From GM7GCV1 sp965221105 (GTDB taxonomy: Bacteria; Pseudomonadota; Gammaproteobacteria; Pseudomonadales; GM7GCV1), in NCBI GenBank assembly GCA_965221105.1, contig OZ244871.1, forward strand, positions 1,240,001 through 1,304,000: a DNA stretch of 64,000 bases, in the 5' to 3' direction. The translations under genes were made by a program, and so were the position numbers. The notes beneath the pieces were generated by a model, which saw only the letters and a list, made by a program, of their open reading frames with translations, was not told the origin of the DNA and searched no databases. This document shows positions 1 to 8,210 of this stretch, in pieces; positions within the stretch are counted from its first letter, which is position 1; every line of letters starts with the position of its first letter.

Positions 1-537
1 CAGGCCGACACAGGGTGCCGAACACCGAGCAATCTGATACTGCAGGCAGGGGCGCGACCGATTGTTGAAAAAGCTGTCTTCGCACTGGCGAACCCGAAAC
101 ACCTTTTGCAGCATCGAAAGAGTTTTTCGGGTCACTTGGGCGTTGGGGAAGGGGCCAAAATACTGGCCCTTTTTCCTTTTGGTGCCGCGATGAAACGCCA
201 ACCTGGGCCACTCCTGATCAGAGACAAGAATATAGGGATAGGATTTGTCGTCCCGCAGAAGCACGTTATATGGCGGACGCTGCTGCTTGATTAGATTTTG
301 TTCCAGGATCAGCGCTTCAGCCTCGGTGGCGGTTATGGTGACTTCCACACTGGCAATCCGCTGAACCAGCGCCTGGGTTTTCGCTGTCTGTGAGCGTGAC
401 CGGAAATAGCTGCTGATGCGACTCTTGAGGTTCTTGGCCTTGCCGACATACAGAATCTGCTCATCGGCATCATACATCTGGTAGACACCGGGCAAAGCGT
501 TCAGGGATTTCAGAAATGGCTTGTAGTCAAATTGCAA
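1..537 (-). CDS. uvrC: UvrABC excinuclease subunit C, N-terminal part (cut by window edge)
   Basis: UvrC makes the two incisions around a lesion in nucleotide excision repair, together with UvrA and UvrB. The first 179 residues are here and the rest lies outside the window. The GIY-YIG nuclease domain is plain: PGVYQMYD near the start, ILYVGKAKNLKSR after it, then LLRDDKSYPYIFL and YFGPFP, and the reading frame reaches the conserved NRSRPCLQYQI stretch. The only usable start is TTG, since a stop codon (TAG) lies two codons upstream and no ATG occurs in frame; TTG-Gln-Phe-Asp fits the usual N-terminus of the family. No strong ribosome-binding site is visible. Identification is certain, the start less so. 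Confidence 0.93.
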   Translation of the reverse strand, partial: MQFDYKPFLKSLNALPGVYQMYDADEQILYVGKAKNLKSRISSYFRSRSQTAKTQALVQRIASVEVTITATEAEALILEQNLIKQQRPPYNVLLRDDKSYPYILVSDQEWPRLAFHRGTKRKKGQYFGPFPNAQVTRKTLSMLQKVFRVRQCEDSFFNNRSRPCLQYQIARCSAPCVGL

Positions 538-592
538 GGCTGTCTACCGGGCATGTGGTCCTGAGTACCGGGATCAGATACATTCTAAACGA

Positions 593-780
593 ATCGGGCA
601 GGAGGTAGGGTTGGCACTGCCGTCCTCCCGCGCAACTGCGCCTATGGCTCCGTACACGGCAGGTCATGTCAAACGATAGAGCCGTCGGTAGCAATCTTCC
701 AGCGATATCAGACCAAGCCTGGTGAAGAGTCGTTTCGTTGTGGGCACGACAGAGACCCGATACCGGCAAGCCCCTGCTCA
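593..780 (-). other. Possible group II intron 3'-end remnant
   Basis: No gene is convincing between uvrC and the HipA-like gene. On the minus strand this stretch ends in CCTACCTCCTGCCCGAT, preceded by a GGAGG that can pair with CCTCC leaving an unpaired A, which recalls domain VI and the 3' end of bacterial group II introns. A short upstream stretch pairs CTGCCGT with ACGGCAG. No domain V of normal form and no reverse transcriptase is present, so if real this is a decayed tail. The remaining sequence up to about 1160 shows nothing I recognise. Confidence 0.25.
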
Positions 781-1164
781 TTCATGCTGATGTGTCGTTT
801 CAAAAAATCCTCGTGAAGGGCGGCAAGAATGCCTGCCCTCTGCAATCAGGTCTGTTACCACGGAGTGAACAACCATATATCAGCTGTCGGTCCCGGAAAA
901 CCCGGCATCATAAAGGTGCTTGACGCGTAACTCACCTTTTACGCCTGTCGGCAGGCGGCAAAATGCGCCGGAATTGGCAAGCGCCCGAAAATTATCCACC
1001 GTCCAGAACTCCCCCACCTGGCCCTCAACGCGAACTGCTTCGAAGCTAGCCAACCCTGCTATTGAACAGATGTGGTGAAGTCGTTCGAAGGCTTGAGCAA
1101 ACGGATGGTCTCCAGAACCTTTGGCCGCCAAGCGCGCAGCAGAATCCTCGCTTCGCCGCGCTCT

Positions 1165-2964
1165 TCAATCGGTAGTAGTCTCGATTCTCTCCTTCCAAAT
1201 CTCGACTGCTCGATTGACGCGGCCGGAGGTGAATTCAAGATCTTCAAGGTACGCACTCAGGTTGCCACACAGAGACGCGATAATGTCGCGGGCCGTCCCT
1301 GCATGCATGCCCATGGTCACGCCCGCCCGAACAAAATCACGGGATGACAAACGATTCCGCTTGCCCGCCAGCGAGAGGGCGAGGTGATCGTTCTCAAGAC
1401 CCGGAAAGACTCGTGTCGTCACGGCGTCGTAGACCGGAGCCAGCCGGACGGATACGAAATTCCCCGCTCCGTCGGAGGCAACCCGCAGAACAGCCAGATT
1501 CTTCAAGTGGCAATCGCCATCCGCTATCAACCAGGCGAGCGCAGCGCGGCCAAGCAGCAGTGCTATATCCGCTTCGGCATCGCTTGAGACGCTCCGCAGC
1601 GCCCGGGCGGCCTGCTCGATGGAACCCTCGTATTTTTCGGACGGCGCGACACCGCGAACGGACGCCATGTCTTCCAGTGCGATCTTTCGACGGTCATTGC
1701 GGTCTCGCCGGATATCGAAGCGTTCGACAAGCAGCGCGTCGGGCAGGTTACCAGGCATCGAAACCATTGCGTGCGCAGCCGTCTCGAACCCGCAAGCCTG
1801 GGCCGCCGCCAGACATGCCGCTTCGACCAAAGGAAGGTCTTCGAAGCCAGCCCCCGGCGAAGGTTTGAGGATATGCGTGAAGGCCAGTCCTTCGGCCGGC
1901 CGCAACACGCCGTCATGGGAAAGGTTCATTGGTGCCTTGATCTGAACACCCGAAAGTCGCGGCATTGCGTCCGATGTGAACAGTGCGGCCACGCGGTCTT
2001 CCAGCGTCTCGTCGAATGCTGGCGCAGGCCCGGCGTAGGCACCGGCGAATGCGCCCTCTCTCGTATACGCTTCGAGTCGTCCCTCCGGCATGTCCTCAGG
2101 AAGCGTGCGAAGTTCGTCCGCGTCCCCGGAAATAACAATGTTCGACATGTAGCGCTTCCCGCCGGATATCAGCTGCGGCTCCGACTGAGGCTTCAGGACG
2201 CGTTCAAGCCAGCCTTCGGGCAGCAAACTCTCGATGAAAGGAGGCAGGCGGCCCGGCGCTCCGGTTCGAACCGGTGTCGCACCCCCCGCAGCGGTTTGCT
2301 CCCAGCGCCAGCCAGATCCGTCATGAGACAACACCCCGATCTTCTCGCCGTGCCATCCGACATGAAGCGCCTTCCCCTGCGGCTGCACCTCTCGCAGCGG
2401 CGTGGCGATAAACGCTTCCGCACGCCCTGCCTCCACCCGCCATCCGTTGGCTTCGGCCAGTCGCCAGCACTCCATGATCACCGTCTTCGTGTCGTCGGCG
2501 CTCTTGACGAGCCGCGCAGCAATATCGGCCTGCATGTCGATCGGCATCGCCGCGCCGGCTTCGCTGCGCCGTCGGAAGGACTCCAGATACCGAAAGCGAA
2601 GCGTCGAGCGCTGAACCCTCAGGTCACCCAGTGGGTCGGTCGTTTGAGCGGTCTCCGTTTCGGGCGCGTCGGGCGCCCGCGTCTGCACGATTTCCAGGGT
2701 GCGCAGTCGTGTGCGTGCACTGCGCCGGCCGCTCAGGAACAGGCGCCTGTCAGGCGTAGGCGCGAGCAGATGGGCGCTGGGGCCGCACAGATAGGTGTTC
2801 GGGTAGAGATAGGCGGCGATCCGGAGCGCGTGATCAAACAGCACGGCGTCTGCATCATCATCCGATGCGATATAGATTCCCCGCATGATCCGGACGAGCC
2901 TGCCGGTCTCCACGCCATATTGGGCGCGGTGCTTGTCGATGGTTTCGCCGACGAGGTGCAACAT
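1165..2964 (-). CDS. HipA-family serine/threonine kinase fused to an N-terminal AbiEi-like DNA-binding domain
   Basis: HipA kinases phosphorylate a cytosolic target (glutamyl-tRNA synthetase in E. coli) and cause growth arrest; they normally pair with a separate HipB repressor. This 599-residue protein is about 150 residues longer than HipA. Residues 1-100 resemble the winged-helix AbiEi antitoxin type (RIMRGIYIAS, then a segment like AHLLAPTPDRRLFLSG). The kinase part follows from about residue 190: VQIKAPMNLS, LLVERFD for nucleotide binding, the catalytic-loop motif GDCHLKNLAV near residue 483, and LAPVYDAV for the metal-binding aspartate, so the active site looks intact. No hipB gene lies beside it. 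The fused domain may act as the built-in repressor, because a perfect inverted repeat abuts the start codon. Fusion and kinase are seen; self-repression is inferred. Confidence 0.85.
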   Translation of the reverse strand: MLHLVGETIDKHRAQYGVETGRLVRIMRGIYIASDDDADAVLFDHALRIAAYLYPNTYLCGPSAHLLAPTPDRRLFLSGRRSARTRLRTLEIVQTRAPDAPETETAQTTDPLGDLRVQRSTLRFRYLESFRRRSEAGAAMPIDMQADIAARLVKSADDTKTVIMECWRLAEANGWRVEAGRAEAFIATPLREVQPQGKALHVGWHGEKIGVLSHDGSGWRWEQTAAGGATPVRTGAPGRLPPFIESLLPEGWLERVLKPQSEPQLISGGKRYMSNIVISGDADELRTLPEDMPEGRLEAYTREGAFAGAYAGPAPAFDETLEDRVAALFTSDAMPRLSGVQIKAPMNLSHDGVLRPAEGLAFTHILKPSPGAGFEDLPLVEAACLAAAQACGFETAAHAMVSMPGNLPDALLVERFDIRRDRNDRRKIALEDMASVRGVAPSEKYEGSIEQAARALRSVSSDAEADIALLLGRAALAWLIADGDCHLKNLAVLRVASDGAGNFVSVRLAPVYDAVTTRVFPGLENDHLALSLAGKRNRLSSRDFVRAGVTMGMHAGTARDIIASLCGNLSAYLEDLEFTSGRVNRAVEIWKERIETTTD

Positions 2965-2965
2965 T

Positions 2966-3022
2966 TACTACTTTCTCAATCTTTGAGATCGAGAAAGTAG
3001 TATAACCATGACGCATTGTCAA
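2966..3022 (-). promoter_or_regulatory. Promoter with palindromic operator of the HipA-like gene
   Basis: A perfect 12-bp inverted repeat, TACTACTTTCTC and GAGAAAGTAGTA with a 13-nt spacer, lies one base upstream of the start codon; a smaller repeat (TCTCAA/TTGAGA) sits between the arms. On the minus strand TTGACA (positions 3022-3017) is 17 nt from TACTTT, which falls inside the outer arm, so a bound repressor would cover the -10 region. Autorepression by the fused N-terminal domain is an inference. Confidence 0.65.
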
Positions 3023-3316
3023 GAAAATCAGACTTTCGTGTGCTGTAAATCTACACCAGTTGAAGTTCGATCACGCGGTTTGACTACGGGCAAGTGCGGC
3101 TCACCGTCGGCGAGGATAGGAGACTCCACTCGGGTCCCACTTCGGTCCGGAAGATGCCGGTCCGAACTCCTGCCGCTGCAGGTCGCTCGTTTGGAGGAGG
3201 GGCGGCCGGGCGCACCAGGCAACTGCTTGAGGCCACCGCCAGGAAAAGCGGGAAAGATTCTTTACACTATCTTCAGAAAAACCCCCCCGCGCATGGGGAA
3301 GACCTTCGTTTGCAAA

Positions 3317-3350
3317 ATAGATACCCCCGGCTAAAGCCGGGGGTATCTAT
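3317..3350. repeat. Perfect 34-nt palindromic hairpin
   Basis: Two 16-nt arms (ATAGATACCCCCGGCT and its exact complement) are separated by just AA. Such a compact hairpin is typical of REP-like elements and of the subterminal hairpins recognised by IS200/IS605 transposases. No TnpA or TnpB gene is adjacent; the nearest TnpB is at 24.8 kb. The rest of the 3020-3640 interval contains no gene I can support. Confidence 0.6.
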
Positions 3351-3649
3351 CCTCCACACTGTTACCAGGCTTCACCAGCCGGAACTTCATCACTCCTGCG
3401 GGCTCACCTGCCACCCTGCATGGCATGAGCAGGCCTGCTTGGGTCTCCCCGTGCCAGCCTGCCCTCGGCTATCCTCTCCGAGCACCGCTACAGGGCTTCC
3501 CCAGTTAGGCTGAACTTCCCCCCAATTTTTCGCTTCATATCGCGTCAAGTGGTTGATTCGCTTGGGGATTCTGTGTATGTGAGACTGATTATTGTTCCCA
3601 TGTAATTGATAATACATGTGTTGCTTTTATTGTATACGTTGCCATTCCC

Positions 3650-4615
3650 ATGTACATAGACACAGTCCCAAACCGCTCCTCCCCACCTGCCATCCTCCTG
3701 CGTGAAGGCTGGCGCGAGGACGGACAGGTCAAGAAACGCACCCTGGTCGAGACCGGTGCAGTGCAGCTCTCGCTCTTTGATGAGCAGGACCTGGTGGAGA
3801 TCCGCAGTGATCTCTATCCGGGGGAGCGGCTCATGGTGTGCCGCACCCCGCTGATGGCACAACGCAGAGCCCACAGGCGTGAGGCACTGCTGGAGGCGAC
3901 TGAGGCACTGCTGGAGTCCAGTGTGGCAGCCACCACGCGGGAGAAGCGACGCCTGAGGGGTGAGGAGCAGATCGGGGCGCGGGTCGGGACGGTCATTGGC
4001 CGGTACAGGATGGCCAAGCATTGTGAGTGGTCGATCGACGAGCACGGCGTCGTCCACTCCGAGAGACGCGCCGAGTCCATCGCCGCGGAGGCTGCACTGG
4101 ACGGCCTCTCCATCATCCGCACCAGCCTGCCCGAGGAGGAGCTGGATGCCCAGGCCACGGTGCGCGCCTACACGCGCCTGAGCGGGGTGGAGCGGGCCTT
4201 CCGCAGTCTCACACCCCTGGATCTGAAGGTACGTCCGGTGGTCCACCGCACGGAGAACCGGGTGCGGGCTCATGTGCTGCTGTGTATGCTGGCCTATTCC
4301 GTGGAATCGCACATGCGTCAGCGGCTGGCCCCGCTGCTGTTCGATGATGAGGACTCCGCCGGTGCGGACGCTGAGCGTACCTCGGTGGTGGCCCCGGCCC
4401 GGGTCTCGGCATCTGCCAGGCGGAAGGCTGCACGCACGTGCACCGATGACGGGATGCCTGTGCAGAGCTTCCGCACCCTGTTGCGGGACCTCGCCACCCT
4501 CACGAAGAATCGGGTTGTGCCCCGGATGCCCGAGGCCGAACCCTTCGAAACCCTGACCCGGCCCACCGAGCTGCAGGCGGAAGCGTTCCGGCTCTTGGGT
4601 GTTCGAATACGGTAG
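3650..4615 (+). pseudogene. IS1634-family transposase with internal deletion of the catalytic core
   Basis: IS1634 transposases (IS4 group, DDE type) are usually 550-600 residues. This 321-residue frame keeps the family N-terminus (MYIDTVPNRSSPPAILL, residues 1-31) and then jumps, in frame, to the C-terminal half: ETGAVQLSLFDE, RTSLPEEELDA, VERAFRSL, VRPVVHR, RVRAHVLLCMLAY, then LLFDDED. About 260 residues that should hold the first two catalytic aspartates are missing, joined at KKRTL-VETGA. It therefore cannot catalyse transposition. The frame is otherwise open and has no stop codon, suggesting a recent clean deletion. The element ends were not identified. Confidence 0.85.
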
Positions 4616-4960
4616 TGTTCCCAGTAGCGATCTGATACAATTTTTATTTTATATTGAAAATCAATGAGTTAGATCGGATGAGCTCTCGAAGTTCAGGTTA
4701 GGGCGAGCTCCCGGTGAGCGACCGCATCCCCACTCACGCACCAGGGCTGACCGAGTATTGGACATCGCCCTATTGTGCAGGCTTGACACCCCCTGGTGCG
4801 CCGAATCAGGTTCGCGTGCGCTCTGCACCACTCACTTCCTATGGCTTCCTTCAGACCCCACCGTTCCCAGTAACGCCCGTGCCATTCGGATTGTCTTCCC
4901 CTCGGTCGGGGTGACGCCTTCTTCTTTCAGAAGGCCGGGTTTGCCCGCTGCGCTGGGCAA
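4616..4960. other. Intergenic stretch without a recognisable gene
   Basis: About 345 bp follow the IS1634 remnant. Short open frames exist on the plus strand, but they are rich in Pro and Ser, overlap one another in two frames, and match no family I know. An A/T-rich segment near 4640 could be the edge of the insertion sequence. Confidence 0.4.
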
Positions 4961-4962
4961 AC

Positions 4963-4983
4963 AAAAAGGGAGCCTGTGCTCCC
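4963..4983 (-). terminator. Rho-independent terminator of bfr
   Basis: On the minus strand GGGAGC-ACAG-GCTCCC is followed directly by TTTTT, some 28 nt beyond the bfr stop codon. The stem is six perfect base pairs. Confidence 0.75.
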
Positions 4984-5011
4984 TTCTTTCTTTAGCTCTG
5001 CAACTCGTGCG

Positions 5012-5491
5012 CTAACCGGCTTCCTTGACAACCTGAGCCTGAACAAAGTTTTCCAGCCCCATTTTGTCGATCAGCCCCAACTGGGTTTCCAGCCAGTCGA
5101 CGTGTTCCTCTTCGGATGTAAGAATCCTCTCAAGCAGATCGCGGCTGACAAAGTCCTTGACCTGCTCACAGTAGGCTATGCCCTCGCGCAGATCGGGAAT
5201 GGCATCCATTTCCAGAGCCAGATCGCACTCCAGCATTTCCCGGGTATTTTCACCAATCCGCAACGCACCAAGATCCTGCATGTTAGGAAGTCCCTCCAGA
5301 AACAGGATGCGCTCCACCAACTCGTCGGCATGTTTCATCTCGTCAACAGATTCATGGTACTCATGGTCGGCCAGGTTCTTCATTCCCCAATCCTTATACA
5401 TGCGCGCATGCAAAAAATACTGGTTAATGGAGATAAGTTCGTTACCCAGAACCCGGTTGAGAATTTCAATAACTGTGGTATTGCCCTCCAT
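5012..5491 (-). CDS. bfr: Bacterioferritin
   Basis: Bacterioferritin stores iron as a 24-subunit haem-containing shell in the cytoplasm. The protein is 159 residues, the usual length, when started at ATG-Glu-Gly-Asn; the frame could be extended 23 codons upstream, but that part is not conserved. All ferroxidase ligands are at the expected places: Glu18, Glu51, His54, Glu94, Glu127 and His130. The haem-binding methionine is Met52 (DEMKHAD). The C-terminal half (DWLETQLGLIDKMG) is typical. A terminator follows, and the Bfd ferredoxin gene lies 260 bp upstream on the same strand. Confidence 0.96.
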   Translation of the reverse strand: MEGNTTVIEILNRVLGNELISINQYFLHARMYKDWGMKNLADHEYHESVDEMKHADELVERILFLEGLPNMQDLGALRIGENTREMLECDLALEMDAIPDLREGIAYCEQVKDFVSRDLLERILTSEEEHVDWLETQLGLIDKMGLENFVQAQVVKEAG

Positions 5492-5751
5492 CTCTCCTAC
5501 TCCTTCGCTCAAGTGGATAATAGGCCTCAGTATGCAGGAATACTTTCTAGAGATCAACATAAGTAATTGATTTAGAAAGATATTTGAGAAAGATTCTGAG
5601 TATGAGAACGGATATTATTCGCAGTCAGGTTTCTTGGCTATCCGGTGTGTGTACAGGAGCAGTCTCACGCGCAATCAACTTGCGAGGATCAGCGAACAAG
5701 AGGGGAAAAAAGAAGTGCCTGAGATCTCAGGCGGGGAGCCAAATTGGCGAG

Positions 5752-5955
5752 CTAACCAGTCACTGCGTCGTAGAAGCAGTCTGCGGACTGATCGCCGGAC
5801 TGCTCGTTCAGCAAGCGATTAACCCTGAATTGGCACTTGCCGCAGCATGAAGTGGCACCGGTATCGTTGCGAATGTCTTCAATACTGCGTGCTCCACCAC
5901 GAACCGATTCGGTAATCTGGGCAGTGTTGATGTTTTTGCAGACGCAAACAATCAT
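5752..5955 (-). CDS. bfd: Bacterioferritin-associated ferredoxin
   Basis: Bfd carries a [2Fe-2S] cluster and passes electrons to bacterioferritin to release stored iron. The 67-residue protein starts MIVCVCKNIN and has the characteristic cysteine arrangement C-X-C near the N-terminus and CCGKC in the middle. The start was moved five codons in from the longest frame to fit the family. It lies upstream of bfr, as in many gammaproteobacteria, with about 260 bp between them that hold no gene. Confidence 0.93.
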   Translation of the reverse strand: MIVCVCKNINTAQITESVRGGARSIEDIRNDTGATSCCGKCQFRVNRLLNEQSGDQSADCFYDAVTG

Positions 5956-5977
5956 TACAGGCACACACATATGTGAA

Positions 5978-6003
5978 CGTTATTGGGAATGATAATGCTT
6001 TTC
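5978..6003. promoter_or_regulatory. Possible Fur box upstream of bfd
   Basis: TATTGGGAATGATAATGC lies 23 nt or more upstream of the bfd start codon and holds the core AATGATAATG seen in Fur-binding sites. Control of bfd by Fur is usual in related bacteria. The match to the full 19-bp consensus is only partial. Confidence 0.35.
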
Positions 6004-6107
6004 ACTTATGTATGCAACACTTTCTTCTCTACAATCCATATCGATACGCCCGCACCCATTCAGCGCGCACCCCTGTCGTATCTCGTCGGTTTTCCCGACC
6101 GCACGTT

Positions 6108-6603
6108 CTATCGGTGGTCCGCATTCGCTAGCCACCTTTCGATTTCCATCTTTGCCTCTCTGGGGTATTCTTCAATGAACTTCCTTTGGTTAAAGAACAG
6201 GCTTCGCATCACCTTTTGCAGGATAGCAAGCGCGGCCGACTCCTCCGTGAAAGTGCCAACTGTACCCTCATTTTCCTCTCTGAATTCGGCAACGTACCGT
6301 CCCTCAAAGATACCGCCTGCGCTCGCTTGCAAAATTAGCTTGCTGGGTGGGTTTTACTCCAGCATCCGAAAACGAACTGTCATGCTCTGCGCCCTCAACT
6401 CTTCGATCCAGTTCCTTTTATCGCTGACCATGTCCACCCCGGCGACATCCGACCGCCAACTCGGTTGACTTTAGAAATCCCTGTACACCTCCAATAGGTG
6501 CATCAAAACCGATTTCAACGGCGGTACGGGCAGTCTTGGGCTGCGGCAAAGTGAGGATGACGATGGCAAGCCCTGCCACAACAGCCACAAAAGTCCAGAT
6601 CAG
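6108..6603 (-). pseudogene. SRPBCC-family membrane-anchored protein, broken by a stop and a frameshift
   Basis: Read with two corrections, the minus strand gives one coherent protein of about 165 residues. It begins with a membrane segment (WTFVAVVAGLAIVILTL) just after the murB stop codon, then shows the SRPBCC (polyketide cyclase/START-like) pattern: WRSDVAGVDMV, RNWIEELRAQSMTVRFRM, LE-stop-NPPSKLIL, IFEGRYVAEFRE, TVGTFTEESA, then a C-terminal helix ending AKMEIERWLANADHR. The stop is TAA where CAA (Gln) would be natural. A one-base shift occurs between QGFLK and SWRSD. Ligand unknown. The family assignment rests on pattern similarity only. Confidence 0.6.
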
Positions 6604-6605
6604 AC

Positions 6606-7715
6606 TTATTCGTTCGACTCCGGTCCTGGTTCAATTACACTCCGGTTATCGCTGCAGCGAATGGCCCCAATAACCTCGGGTTCAATCTCCAGGAGGATAC
6701 CAAACCTCTCCTCGACCTGCTGCTGAATGCTGCCAGCAAACCGCAGCACCTGTTCACCTGTCCGATGACCTGGGTTCACGATGACCAGTGCCTGCTCAGC
6801 GTGCACTCCCACACCCGCGATGTTCCTGCCCTTCCAGCCGAGCGTGTCGATCAGCCAGGCAGCAGGGACTTTCACCAGTTGCTCACTGTGCGGATGAGAC
6901 GGATAGGAGGGCAAACCGGGGTAGCGTGATTTCAGATCCAGATAGTGCTCCATACCGATTCGGGGATTCTTGAAGAAGCTGCCAACATTGGGCACGACGC
7001 CTGGATCTGGCAGTTTGCTCCGCCGTATGGAGCACACCGCCTCAAATACCGCCTGTGCATTCGGCTGGCACTCCCCGGCCTCCAGATATTCCGCAAGGGC
7101 CGGGTAGCCAATATTTGGTGAGTGGTTCTGACTTAAACGAAGTCCGATGCGCGTAATCATGGCGCGGCCCTTGAGCTCCGTCTTGAAAATGCTGTTCCGG
7201 TATCCGAACGCACATTCAGCGGCTGTGAGCCGAAGCGCGTCCGCCGGACCCTCCTGTTGCAGATCGACATACTCCACCCACTGGATAAAGGAGCTGAGCT
7301 CGGCACCGTAGGCGCCTATATTCTGAACAGGCGCCGCGCCACAGCTTCCAGGAATCAGAGCCAGATTTTCCAGGCCGTAGTAGCCGTTCTTCAGCGACCA
7401 GCAGACCAGTTGATGCCAGTTCTCGCCGGCCCCGACCGCCAGATCAACTGCGTTGTCCGCGTGCCCGAGAACCTCAATCCCCATGAACAGCGGCCTGATC
7501 ACCAACCCCGGATAGTCACCGAACAAAACCAGATTGGTGCCTTCTCCCAGCACAAAGATTTCATGGGACCTGCCGCGGGCCCAAGCCAGCGCTTCGTCGA
7601 CCTGCGAGAGATCCTCGACCTCTGCATAGCCTTCGCACACCGCGGGCACACCCAGGCTGTTGTGTGACAGAAGCGGATAGCGGGACTCAATCTGGGGCAG
7701 CAAGTGGCAGCTCAC
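6606..7715 (-). CDS. murB: UDP-N-acetylenolpyruvoylglucosamine reductase
   Basis: MurB reduces UDP-GlcNAc-enolpyruvate to UDP-MurNAc with NADPH and FAD in cytoplasmic peptidoglycan precursor synthesis. The 369-residue protein is of the E. coli (type I) kind. FAD-binding segments are visible: LGEGTNLVLF near residue 57 and IPGSCGAAPVQNIGAYG near 122. The proton-donor serine is in GSFFKNP, and the C-terminal glutamate in LEIEPEVIGA. YRNSIFK supplies the conserved Tyr-Arg region. The start is GTG and overlaps the stop of the upstream phosphatase gene by four bases (GTGA), so the two are probably translationally coupled. Confidence 0.96.
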   Translation of the reverse strand: MSCHLLPQIESRYPLLSHNSLGVPAVCEGYAEVEDLSQVDEALAWARGRSHEIFVLGEGTNLVLFGDYPGLVIRPLFMGIEVLGHADNAVDLAVGAGENWHQLVCWSLKNGYYGLENLALIPGSCGAAPVQNIGAYGAELSSFIQWVEYVDLQQEGPADALRLTAAECAFGYRNSIFKTELKGRAMITRIGLRLSQNHSPNIGYPALAEYLEAGECQPNAQAVFEAVCSIRRSKLPDPGVVPNVGSFFKNPRIGMEHYLDLKSRYPGLPSYPSHPHSEQLVKVPAAWLIDTLGWKGRNIAGVGVHAEQALVIVNPGHRTGEQVLRFAGSIQQQVEERFGILLEIEPEVIGAIRCSDNRSVIEPGPESNE

Positions 7716-8197
7716 TGGAAATGGAGCGTGCTGATCTCGTCCAGCAAATTGCTGCTGGCCAGTTCGATCATGTCCAGAACCCGCTCAAATCCCTCATCGC
7801 CGCCGTAGTAGGGATCCGGCACTTCCAGCCCTTCCTGCCGGTTCAGATAGTCAAGGAAAAGCGTACAGCGTCCGGCATAGCTGTCGGGCATGAGCGCGTT
7901 GAGACCACGCATGTTCTGTCGATCCATTGCCAATATATAGTCAAACCGCTGAAAATCAGCCCGCGTGACCTGGCGGGCCCGCAATGAAGACAGGTCGTAG
8001 CCGCGCCTGAGCGCATGGCTCTGTGCCCGGCGATCAGGTGGCGATCCCAGATGCCAGTCTCCGGTGCCTGCCGAGTCCACAGCGATGCGTTCTGCGAGAC
8101 CAGCCTGATCGACCCTGTGCTGGAATATGCCTTGGGCTGTCGGTGAGCGACAGATATTACCCAGGCAGACAAAAAGCACGGAGACCACAGGGGACAT
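7712..8197 (-). CDS. Low-molecular-weight protein-tyrosine phosphatase
   Basis: The protein is 161 residues. It has the phosphatase loop CLGNICRSP close to the N-terminus (nucleophile Cys, then Arg and Ser) and the general-acid aspartate in EVPDPYYGG near residue 128. The frame can be read 28 codons further upstream, but the ATG at MSPVVSVLFVCLG gives the normal family N-terminus. It lies between kdsB and murB, an order common in Pseudomonas-like genomes. The substrate is not predictable; relatives act on capsule or exopolysaccharide kinases or have general roles. Confidence 0.92.
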   Translation of the reverse strand: MSPVVSVLFVCLGNICRSPTAQGIFQHRVDQAGLAERIAVDSAGTGDWHLGSPPDRRAQSHALRRGYDLSSLRARQVTRADFQRFDYILAMDRQNMRGLNALMPDSYAGRCTLFLDYLNRQEGLEVPDPYYGGDEGFERVLDMIELASSNLLDEISTLHFQ

Positions 8198-8210
8198 CAG
8201 AACACCACTC

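Noticed and set aside
880..1131. Minus-strand open frame of 83 codons after the HipA-like gene
   Set aside because: No family pattern or ribosome-binding site; likely chance.
1771..3000. Plus-strand frame of 409 codons opposite the HipA-like gene
   Set aside because: Exact shadow of a well-supported kinase gene; Arg- and Pro-rich with no motifs.
3545..4312. Minus-strand frame of 255 codons opposite the IS1634 remnant
   Set aside because: Antisense shadow of recognisable transposase sequence.
4714..5015. Two overlapping plus-strand frames before bfr
   Set aside because: Pro/Ser-rich, overlap each other, no start context, and one runs over the bfr terminator.
7257..7667. Plus-strand frame opposite murB
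   Set aside because: Antisense shadow of murB.
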